Shown: one piece after another, positions 1 through 9,031 of the stretch | Layout: each line of letters opens with the position of its first letter | Numbering within the stretch: position 1 is the stretch's first letter | From: Agrocybe praecox | Lineage: Eukaryota > Basidiomycota > Agaricomycetes > Agaricales > Agrocybaceae | Assembly: GCA_964017145.1 (NCBI GenBank) | Contig: CAXHKQ010000303.1 | Coordinates: forward strand, 1-19,801 | Reading direction: 5' to 3' | DNA length: 19,801 nt | Position numbers and translations under genes: made by a program | The notes under the pieces: generated by a model | The model's database searches: none | Told to the model about the DNA's origin: nothing | The model's input: the letters and a program-made list of their open reading frames with translations, nothing else

Positions 1-26
1 AACTCCAATGCCGCCCTTATACTCAC

Positions 27-723
27 AAAACAAATTGCCACAATCGTCACCAGCGGCACAAAGAACGAAATCAGCGCACACTGCCTCCACGTCACCATCG
101 TGCCCAGCAGATACATCACCATTGTTCCGAACATGACCGCCATATTGCTGAACGCCAGTAGCGGCCCTCGAATCGACGGATGACTGATCTCGCCCACGTA
201 CGTCAAAATCGGCGACTCCATAAAGCCAACGCCGAGGCCCAACAACACTCCCGCCACGAACAGCTCCATCGTAGACTGTCCAAAATAAATCATCGCCCAG
301 GCAATGATGTGAGGCACATTGACCACCAGCATGGCGCGTTTGCGCCCGATCTGCTCGGTAATCCAGCCGGAGACGATGCTGCCAATGGGCTGCGTGAGGA
401 AGACGATGCTGCCGAACCACGAGGCCTGCTCGGCGCTGAAGTGTAGCGTCTCGTTCGGGTAGCGATCGGTCTGGAGACCGAGTAGCACAGGGATGCAGAC
501 GGTCGAGAATCCGAGCGCTAGACCGAGATCGACCATGAGCAGGTTTTTGGCGGAGCATGCAAGGATCTGTACCGGCAAAAATAAACGATCGAAGTATTTG
601 AACGAATCACAGGCTTTTCGAGTTATACCAACTTACCTGAGGAATAGCCCGCCGAAACGGACTAACTTCCACCGAGGGATTCACATCGTCGTCTCGCTTG
701 CCCGGTAGATCGGTGCGCTCCAT
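27..723 (-). CDS. Tret1-like sugar transporter 1, N-terminal part (runs off left edge)
   Basis: This is the N-terminal half of a major facilitator superfamily sugar porter, most like insect facilitated trehalose transporters (plasma membrane, trehalose or other sugars; the substrate is inferred). The coding exons are 637-723 and 27-566, with a 70-nt intron that has a gtaagt donor and a ttgccggtacag acceptor. The ATG at 723 is the first in-frame one: the frame upstream is open but has no other ATG before a TGA. The 209 visible residues run MERTDLPGKRD through SPFRRAIPQ, then helices 1-6 with GSIVSGWITEQIGRKRAM (loop 2-3 signature), TYVGEIS and helix 6 ending in AICF. A gtgagt donor at 21-26 matches the intron position of transporter 2, just before the expected VPETP. 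No lesion is seen. It is the first of three tandem minus-strand paralogues; the remaining exons lie outside the window. Confidence 0.87.
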
Positions 724-1174
724 GATCGTAATGTGTGCGAACGATGTGTTCGGTCGGACCGCGACCGCTTTAATGAGCAGATCGAAGCGATGCCGGCTCC
801 GAATTGCGACTCGGGTCTGCGCCTGAACCAGATGGAGAGGTGAGAATCGTATTCATATATGCGCGCACGTTGTTCGCGAATTAGTCATTGTCATTTATGA
901 TGCTCGCTGTCTGTATACACAGACAAGCGTGAAGGGGTTCATTTCCACGGTGCCGGCAAGTGTATTCACAAACAAAAAATAGCATTCAGAAACCACAATA
1001 CAGTCGGCAGTCGGCAGTCCAATCAAACGATTATACGATTATTATTATAATAATGAATTGCACGTTTTTTTCCGGACTAAGCAACTGGTATATCTTGTTC
1101 AAATATATTTTACAACATGGATATACATACATACATATACATACTGAATTATACTACTCAATCACACAACGAAC
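724..1174. other. Spacer between transporters 2 and 1
   Basis: AT-rich intergenic DNA that must hold the 3' untranslated region of transporter 2 and the promoter and 5' untranslated region of transporter 1. I see no convincing TATA box, no AATAAA for transporter 2 on the minus strand, and no supported gene. It contains a short run of imperfect tat/tac repeats near 1100-1150. Confidence 0.6.
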
Positions 1175-3073
1175 TCAGACGGCGACTGTATGAACGCCTT
1201 CGGCGGCAGCGTCTTGTTTGCGCACCAACACCCGTCGAATTGTTCGATCAGTCAGACGACGATGCTTATCGGAGAAGTACAGTTCAATCTCCTCGAGTGT
1301 GTGACCCTCCGTTTCGGGTAGAATTTGGTACTGCAGCGCAAAACTGTTTCAATATTTAAAAAATCAAAGAATTTCAATTAATCACATCGCTTCGTTGGGG
1401 TTCGCCTAGATCTTACCCCAAACAGCACAATATCGCGTACAGCAGGAACGTGCCCGCAATGCTCAGCGAGTACTCCAGATTCATGTACGTCTTGATGGCC
1501 ACAAACATTGTGAAATACGAAAAAGCCGCCGAGATGCCCGAAATCGTGCCGCGCACCCGAAACGGATACACCTCGCTAATCATGCTCCACGGCACGGCGA
1601 AAGCTACGTTCGACAGAAAGGCCCAACGCCACAATCAGAACAAGCGCAGTCCAATTGTCATCAGCCGTTGCTGTCGTTGCGGACATCACATCGACAACGT
1701 CGTCGAACGAGCTTACGCCGAACGGCACGTACATGTAAGCGTTCACACTCAGCGCAAGCAAGATGCAAATCGAAGCAGCCAAGCCGCCCAAAAACAGCCG
1801 TCGTTTGCCGAGCGCTTGGACGAACAGCATGACGAATATGTTGGCCAGGATGTCCATGGAGCCAACGATAATCTTGCGATGTGGAATTGGGAGAAATTGA
1901 ATTGAATTGAATTCGCCAAACAATATACATGGGTTAATTCCACCGACCGTTGTCAAATTCGCGTCGACCGGCAGTCGCATCGTTCGCGCCAGCTGCACCA
2001 GAAACGGCCGAATCGCCATGTTGCCCGTGCACATTGCCACAGCCGTAACCATCGAGATCGTGCAGAACGGCCGCAACGTGCGGCGTCGCAGCAGATCGCG
2101 CAGCTGATCGCAGTAGCGATTGTGCTCGCACGGTGAGATCTGCTGACGACGGCAGTCGTCGCAGGCGTTCGCATGCGCCACGTATGCGGTGAGCGCTTCG
2201 AATTCGGGTCGCACCGCATTGGCGGAAACCCAACCTCGAAGCCACTGAAGCGAACGGAGCGCATCGTCGGTGCGCTGTTGGGAGAGGAGCCAGTAGGGGG
2301 TTTCGGGGACCTGTGGAATTCAATTGGGATAGATCTTAAACTGTCCAATTTATCTCGAAATTTGTTGATAACATGGTAAATGTTCTCCACGTGACACAAC
2401 TCACAAACATCAACGCCACCATCGTCACCAGTGGCACAGACAGACACACGAAGGCCGCCGTTCGCCACAGCGTGACCAAACCCAGCACGTACATCGCGAA
2501 CACTCCTCCCAGCACGAACATGTTCGCAAGCGCCAACAATATTCCGCGCACCGAAGGATCACTAATTTCACCAACGTACGTGATCACCGACGACTCCATC
2601 AGACCAACACCGACGCTCAGCAGCACACCGGCCACAAACACCTGCGTCACGCTGCTCGCCAACCCGAGCATCGTCCACGCCAACAGATGAGGCATATTCG
2701 CCAGCAGCATGGCGCGTTTCCGACCCACGCACTCGGTGATCCATCCGGACAAAATGCTGCCAACGGGCTGCGTTAGGAAGAGCAGGCTGCCGAACCACGA
2801 AGATTGTTCGGCGGTGAAATGGAGCTGCTCGTCGGGGTTTCGATCGTGCTGCATGTCGCGCAGCACCGGAATTATGATGGTGCTGAAGCCCAGCGCCAGA
2901 CCGAGATCGAAGAGCAGCAGATTCTTGGCCATGCAGGCTAAAAATTGCGGCAATTCTCGGCGGAATCGGCTCGCTTCGGCCGGCTCAGCAGCTGGTGTTG
3001 CATCGCCAGCGGACGTCGTTGTTCTCGCTGCGACCGTGCTGAGACGCGTCACGATGTTCGCTACAATGGCCAT
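1175..3073 (-). CDS. Tret1-like sugar transporter 2, one frameshift in last long exon
   Basis: MFS sugar porter of 551 residues if one extra base is ignored. The exons are 2405-3073, 1948-2310, 1417-1872 and 1175-1343; the introns are 94, 75 and 73 nt. The ATG at 3073 (MAIVANIV) is the first ATG in frame. Visible family marks are WITECVGRKRAM, VPETPYWL at the start of exon 2, DANLTT then IIVGSMD across intron 2 (typical of Tret1), SEVYPFRVRGT, and LPETEGHTLEEIE near the C-terminus. The long cytosolic loop has CDDC followed by CEH. At about 1612-1626 the reading frame changes: VALG continues as LSNVAFAVPW only if one base is skipped. The 75-nt intron is a multiple of three and has no stop, so an unspliced form would add 25 residues. 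The splice donor of that intron (gtcggt) is weak. It is uncertain whether this is a working gene or a recent pseudogene. Confidence 0.83.
1873..1947 (-). other. Short in-frame intron of transporter 2
   Basis: The 75-nt segment between DANLTT and IIVGSMD has no counterpart in transporter 3, which reads through the same point without it, and it lies where transporter 4 has a large intron. It carries a short aattg/caatt tandem repeat and a pyrimidine-rich end before the acceptor cgcaag. It is open in frame, so only the paralogue alignment shows that it is an intron. Confidence 0.65.
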
Positions 3074-3206
3074 TCGAACGTGTGAACGTGTTGATCGTCG
3101 GAGAAAATGCACAAGGCAATGCTGCTGGTTGCCCGACTCGGCTCTGGCACCGAACTGGTGACTTAAAATCCGTTGTGCGTCGTACACTCTCTTTCCATGT
3201 GCTGCT

Positions 3207-3214
3207 TTTAAATA
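3207..3214 (-). promoter_or_regulatory. Possible TATA box for transporter 2
   Basis: The minus strand reads TATTTAAA about 135 bp upstream of the transporter 2 ATG. A start site some 30 bp downstream would give a 5' untranslated region of about 105 nt. The motif is common in AT-rich DNA, so this is weak. Confidence 0.25.
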
Positions 3215-3444
3215 TTACAATGCCACTGACTGTTTAAATAAGTCGAGCGACACATGCGTCTTCGTCGTATAGATTAATACGCTCAATTTAGCATGCAAGT
3301 CGCTGCACTTTTTAATATGCGACTGTATCAATTTCGCAAACACTGCCAATAATAACAATATGGAGCAGCATAAGATGGAATGCGCTCAGCTCGCGTTGCG
3401 CACTTGCGCGCCACTGATTCATTCGATTTTCACAATATTTTCTA

Positions 3445-3450
3445 TTTATT
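3445..3450 (-). promoter_or_regulatory. Polyadenylation signal of transporter 3
   Basis: AATAAA on the minus strand, 47 bp beyond the TGA stop of transporter 3, which gives a short 3' untranslated region. Confidence 0.6.
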
Positions 3451-3496
3451 AACATCTGCGCGCCCTGCGCTCACACAAAACATCGATAACACAGAT

Positions 3497-5925
3497 TCAT
3501 ACACCAGCGACAAATGCCGGATTGTCCAGACTCGATACGGTCTCTTTGGCTCGTTTCGCCGCATGCGCGACGTGCTCGTCCTCCAACTGCTGCTGCGCCT
3601 GCGGCACAATCTTCCGAATTCTCCGATCCGTGATCGCGCGCGTCTTATCCGAGAAGAACTGCTCAATCTCCTCCAGCGTCCGGCCTTCTGTCTCCGGCAA
3701 CAGTTTGTACAAAATCACTAGCCCGACTGCCGTGATGCATCCATACAGCACGAAACCGCCGCCAATCGACAGACCTCGCTCCACATTCAGATACGTCTTG
3801 GTCACCACGAAGATCAGCACATAGCTGCACGCGGACGTGATACCGGATGCCGTGCCGCGCACCCGGAACGGATACACCTCGCTGTTCAGCATCCACGGCA
3901 CACATCCGGAAATACTCGCACCAACCGCCAGGCATACGAACGACGCCAGTGCCACATAGTTCTCGCCAACTCCGACCTGTGACTCCTTGTCGAACGAACT
4001 GATGCCCGGTGGCAGCGTAACGAAAGCATCGGTGGCGACCGCGAAGCACGACACCGCCACTAGCAGCAGACCGCTCAGCATAATCGGTCGCTTGCCGAAC
4101 GTCGGAATGGCGAACACGCAGAACGTGTTCGAAGCAATGTCGATGAAGCCAAACACGACCAGCCCTCAGTTGGCGTCCATCGGGATGCCGAAGGTTGAAA
4201 AGATCTGCACGAGAAACGGCCGAATGGCCATGTTGCCGCTCGAGTGCACGATGAAGAAGCAGAACAGCAGTAGAGCGTATGGCCGCAGCGTCTTGCCGCG
4301 CACCAGATCGCGAATCTTTTCCGCGTAGCTGCTGGCGTGCTCGCAGCGGATGGATGCACCGCTGGAGGAAGCTGCCTGCCGGCGACACTCGTCGCAAGCG
4401 TTCGCCACCGCAATGAAGTCCACGAGCTCGCGGAGTTCGGCGTCAACCTGATCTGCAGACACCCAGCCGCGCAGCCAGCGCATCGCCTTGCTGGCGGCCT
4501 CTCGTCGACCGCGCGCAATCAGCCACTGCGGCGTCTCCGGCACGAAGAAGATAGCGGAGGCCGCCAGTACGGGCATCGCGAACGCAACGAGAGCGGCGTC
4601 GCGCCATGACATCCATGTACCCAGCACGAATGTGGAAAACACACCGAGCATGGTGCTCATCATGTAGAGGACGAGCAGCATGCCACGCACGGACGGCTCG
4701 CTGATCTCGCCGATGTAGGTGACGACGGGCACCATCAGGCCGGAGCCGAAGCCCAGCAGAATGCCGGCGGAGAAGATCTGGGCCGCAGATTGGGCGGTGT
4801 AGAGGAGCAGCCAGGCGGCCATAATGGGTACACAGGCGAGGAGGATGGAGCGCTTGCGACCGATTTGCTCGTTAATCCAACCGGAGCAGACGGAGCCGAG
4901 CGGTTCGGTGAGGAAGAGCATGCTGCCTGGATCGATGGTGGGAGAAAGATAAACATATAGATTTTTGCGAATAATTTGTATTTCTTAATAACGAGTTTGA
5001 AACAGAAAAAATCGCTTTGGAATTTCTAAACATTATCAGAGACCTTCATTGAACAAGTGCCTAATTTATTGTCCATATCTTATCATTTCAATCTGATGCA
5101 ATCATGTAGTGTTATTTCTACGTGTTTGTTCATCTATTTTATCTACTGTTTATTTAACAATTTGTCTCATAATTAAGCTCTCGAGTTCTTGAGTGATATC
5201 TATGGTATTATATTTAACATGCTCATCAAATCTTATTATAAAGGTCAACCGGTCATGGGACATGCAGCGAGCACACTTTACACCGTTTACACCGTCCAAT
5301 TTACCCAAACAATTACCGACTATTTCTAGCACGTACATATGTATGAACTTGAATCTTCAGTTCTTACATATTCCAGTTACAGTAATATGATTGACGTGCT
5401 CGCAGCTTGTCTATTATGAGAGTAAACTGGTTGTAATTCGTGATATATATAGGGCACTGTATGCGATTACTAATAAGGCACGATGTTTCTAGTTATTTCC
5501 AAAGATCATATGAAACTCACCGTACCACGATGCCTGAACATCGGTGAAATGTATCGTCTCATCGGGATACTTATCCGTCTGCAGACCCGTCAGCACCGGA
5601 ATCAATATGGTGGGAAAGCCGACGCCCATGCCCAGACCGAACACCAGTAGATACATTGACATGCTGGCTAAAAACTGTAGTCGAAAAAAAAAACAATTAT
5701 AATTCATGCCATGCAAACGCGCATGTTCCGTCAATCTACCTGTGGCAAATATCGTCGAAACCGTCCGACGCTGCCCTCCAAATCCGTCGAATCTTCACTG
5801 CGATCCACATCTTCAGCACTTGTCGAAGAGGCCACTACAGTCCTGTGGATAATATCGATAAATTACTACGATCAGGTGTCAGGTGTCGTGCGATCGACGA
5901 GACCAAACAATGTGTGTGCTTACAT
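3497..5925 (-). CDS. Tret1-like sugar transporter 3, in-frame TGA in the middle
   Basis: MFS sugar porter; 562 residues if the internal TGA is counted as a residue. The exons are 5924-5925 (only AT), 5740-5842, 5521-5674 and 3497-4926. The start codon appears to be split: AT, a 78-81 nt type intron (gtaagc donor, atccacag acceptor), then G followed by ACT, giving MTVVASSTSAED. Motifs seen are FRRYLPQFLAS, GWINEQIGRKRS, VPETPQWLI, a loop with CDEC and CEH, SEVYPFRVRGT and LPETEGRTLEEIE. The last exon is 1,430 nt with none of the introns found there in paralogues. Within it, after DAN, codon 4166-4168 is TGA where transporter 4 has Trp and transporter 2 Leu; reading resumes as GLVVFGFID with no gap. 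It may be a pseudogene, a null allele, a base error or (less likely) stop-codon readthrough. The 5' exon is inferred; the rest is clear. Confidence 0.8.
4927..5520 (-). other. Long intron of transporter 3
   Basis: The 594-nt AT-rich intron lies between TGGTACG (donor gtgagt) and GCAGCATG (acceptor gatccag). It sits at the same codon phase as the first intron of transporter 4. I see no gene or mobile element inside. Confidence 0.75.
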
Positions 5926-6917
5926 AATTCACGTGCGCCGAATGTGTGTCGAATGCGAGTAGTGTAGACGCGTTGTTAAGTTTGGTCGCGGAGCTCGTGG
6001 TTTGTTTGTGTGTTGACACGTTCCGCACACGTTCACTTTCAACACGATACTGAATGGCGCGAGCGCGATCACATTGCTGATGCCCGCCATGCTCCGCATG
6101 CAACACAAAACAGTCAATTCCAAATGTCGTCGACTCGCGAGTCTGATGCGCCGGCATGGTTCAGTGCGTAGCAGCTCAACTCTCAACACACACACTCAGA
6201 CACATACTTGAACAGCAGACTCACGGAGGCAGTACACACAAACACACTGGCATGGCATTCTGGCCATACGAGCGACGACTCCCAGCTGCAATCGACACTG
6301 CGAGCGCACAGCTCTCTTCTACTAGCAGTACACCTAGGTCATGTTTATAAAATTGTTGTGGATGTGGTTGTGATGATTGCCCACCGTAGCACAGCACAAG
6401 TGTTGCGTGTGTGTATCAAACAATTGTTCACCTCAATTGCCAACCATCCATCGCACACGTAAACGTGAGTATTGCCAAGCAAACAGAGAATCCAACACAT
6501 ATTATATGTACATATGTGTAGAGCATACAACAATTGTAGGCAATATAACGAGCGGTAATCTTTCAAAATAGAGAGTAGACAACTCCATATAAGCTGGTGG
6601 GGAAGATAAACATAACAAATGAAAGACTATAAGCGAGATAGATTTGCTTGGAATTACACTTGAGTTTTACAACCATGCTCATAATCATTTTGACGATATC
6701 TGGGAAAACGTTATAAGTAATTTGTTTTAATGAATATTCCTCACAAAAAAAATTAAATTGATTCTTTGAATAAATTGATGAATGTAATGTATGGTTCTGT
6801 TCTAAGATTTGTCGGGAAACGGGAAACAACGCACATTTAAATATTATGAACAAGATGAATTATATTACTATACTAAAAATCGTAGTCTGAGTCGATAGTA
6901 ACAAACCATACAATATA

Positions 6918-7744
6918 CAGGGTGACCCAGATTCAACATAGGATCACCGTCTACAACTTGACCGCTATAGCAAGTAGCCCTCACTTCAAAACTAGAGACC
7001 TTAACACAATTGAGCGACTTTTTTTTGGCCACAAGGGCTTATAAGACCTCTTCTGAGGCTATGAATCGACTTATTTTCACAATTCCAAGTATAACATGTT
7101 CGTATGACCTGAACGTGAACGTGGCCTGTTTTCATTAGTATATATTTGGTTGAGAAAGTCCTTGATTATTTGCAGTGCGTATCTGATTACCTGCCACCTA
7201 CGTGCAGGGAGAACAACTTATTAGATCCAAAGCGCATAACTTCTACCTCAAAACATTTAGAACACAATTTTTTGCAGTTGATCAGACTTCAGACCAATTA
7301 ACATTTTACAATTTATTTTGAATGTTTTTACTTAATATTTTCGGCTCTGCAGCTTATTCTCTGTGTGAATATCCACATTCGATCAATTTATACCACCTCA
7401 ATTTAAGCCAATGTCAGTATTACTAGTTACTAGCATATTAGAGCCCCTCGAAATTTTGTTAAAAATAAAGTTTATGTCATTCTAACGTTTTGTCGAAACA
7501 AAAACAATAAAATTCAAACCATTAGGTTGTTGAAAATTACTAATGTGACTGACTTTTTTCATCATGCATATAGAAAAATACACGTCGAGGTTCATGTATA
7601 GATATCTCATGTCATTATGATGTGAGGCTTGTGCAATTTCATATACATGTTACGAAAAAAACGATATGCCAGAATGCCTGATTTGAGCTCCATCAGAAAG
7701 TTACAGCTGCTCAAAGTTTCATGCTGTTCAATTGGGTCACTCTG
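6918..7744. mobile_element. Non-autonomous mariner-type TIR element
   Basis: The left end CAGGGTGACCCAGATTCAAC and the reverse complement of the right end CAGAGTGACCCAATTGAAC match as terminal inverted repeats, and each end is bordered by a TA dinucleotide, the target duplication of Tc1/mariner elements. The interior (827 bp in all) has no open frame that could encode a transposase, so it is a deleted or MITE-like copy. The family is not identified. Confidence 0.65.
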
Positions 7745-7964
7745 TAATAATAATATGTTATATAGAGATGATGCTCCTTAATCAGACACATTTCGAAAAA
7801 CCTCGTCAAGGTGGTATTTTCCAAACGATTTTCAAATACTAAATTAATTTAGTTATCCAATTACCCTCCCCATTACATTTTTATTACTAACGGCACTATG
7901 CTAAATACGAAATACCGTAGACATGCATCGAACTATTATTATGTCGATTTTAAAATTAAACTAA

Positions 7965-7982
7965 TGTCCGATTGTGGGGGCG
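7965..7982. repeat. Copy of an 18-bp TIR-like motif
   Basis: TGTCCGATTGTGGGGGCG matches, at about 16 of 18 positions, the reverse complement of the motif at 17481-17498. I see no inverted partner within a few hundred bases, so this may be a solo end of a MITE. Confidence 0.4.
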
Positions 7983-9031
7983 TCTACTCTACCATACCAT
8001 ACAAACACTTTCTTCGACCATGGTAAACGAGCTTGAGCATATCGTTCTCGCACACATACAAACACATCCGCACACAAACTCACATAGTCCCACGTCGTGT
8101 ATTCGCGCAACATTTCTCGTTATCAGTAGATTTTTAAATCGGAAGGTCCATCCATCTGCCTGTAATTGCCGTTATATTTTCGTCGAATGTTTCTTAACAT
8201 TCATAGTATGTTCATTATTATTACAAATTATAAATATAAAACTCTTATGAATATCAGGATTATGTTTAATAAATTAAAGTCTTCATAATCGTATTTTTGC
8301 ATATGAGATGTGATAGGTTGACAAACTATATTCAGCAGCATGACATGAATTGATTCCAAATTCATTTGTGGAAATGAACGCATTCTAACTATTTAAAATG
8401 CATCAACATCATTCGAGAGATTATTCAAAATCCGGTGTACAGTGTTTCCAAAAAAGAATGGTTATATGTGATGATATGAGAATATGAGCCGATAAATAAT
8501 AATAAAATTCGATGCATAAAGCGAATTGCATTAGATCATTGAACTTTATACGATCAATTCCCTCGATTGTATAGTAATAAATTGTCTAATGTGTACAACA
8601 TGCACATTTGCGATAGACGTGTATTTGCACTTGAATTACCACTCACAGCTGATATGACATTCACAAGTTAACAGGATGTTTCAACAAAATTACTTAAAGA
8701 CACTTGGAGATAGTAAAATATTGGGATTCTAATCGACGGTGATCGTATAATGTTTGTTTTATGTTATCTACTTCAAATGTGGTTGCACTGCACAGCTCAT
8801 ATTCACTCTCTCTCTTTGAATTCGAAACCTTAAAACAGCAACAAACATTGATTACTGATCTTTATTATACGTTTTTGTTATCTCATCTAAATAAAATAAA
8901 CAGCTGCTCGAGCAACGCAACTGCAATATCAACGTATTGCTGGCAGTCCGAAGATAATCGTCGTTGAGTCGAGTGCACATCTTTCCGACAGCGAAAGCGA
9001 ACGGTTCGCCGAACTGCGACACCGCCGTACG

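Larger units (their letters stand above)
3074..3496. other. Spacer between transporters 3 and 2
   Basis: This short intergenic region holds the promoter of transporter 2 and the 3' end of transporter 3. Apart from the TATA-like motif and the AATAAA signal listed separately, I see no gene or repeat in it. Confidence 0.6.
5926..9031. other. Divergent intergenic region between transporters 3 and 4
   Basis: About 3.1 kb of AT-rich sequence between two genes facing away from each other, so both promoters should lie here. The part next to transporter 3 (about 5926-6330) is less AT-rich and probably holds its 5' untranslated region. The region carries one TIR element (6918-7744) and one copy of an 18-bp motif also found in the protease intron. 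Small open frames here have no recognisable protein features. I see no RNA gene. Confidence 0.6.

Noticed and set aside
2336..3187. Longer N-terminus for transporter 2 from 3187
   Set aside because: The codon at 3187 is GTG, not ATG; the first ATG in frame is at 3073, and the extra residues look like untranslated sequence.
5879..6195. Two open frames upstream of transporter 3 as its N-terminus
   Set aside because: Neither joins the next exon in the transporter frame at a usable donor; the split ATG does.
7972..8250. Small protein gene in the intergenic region
   Set aside because: No recognisable domain, AT-driven composition, no splice or polyadenylation context.
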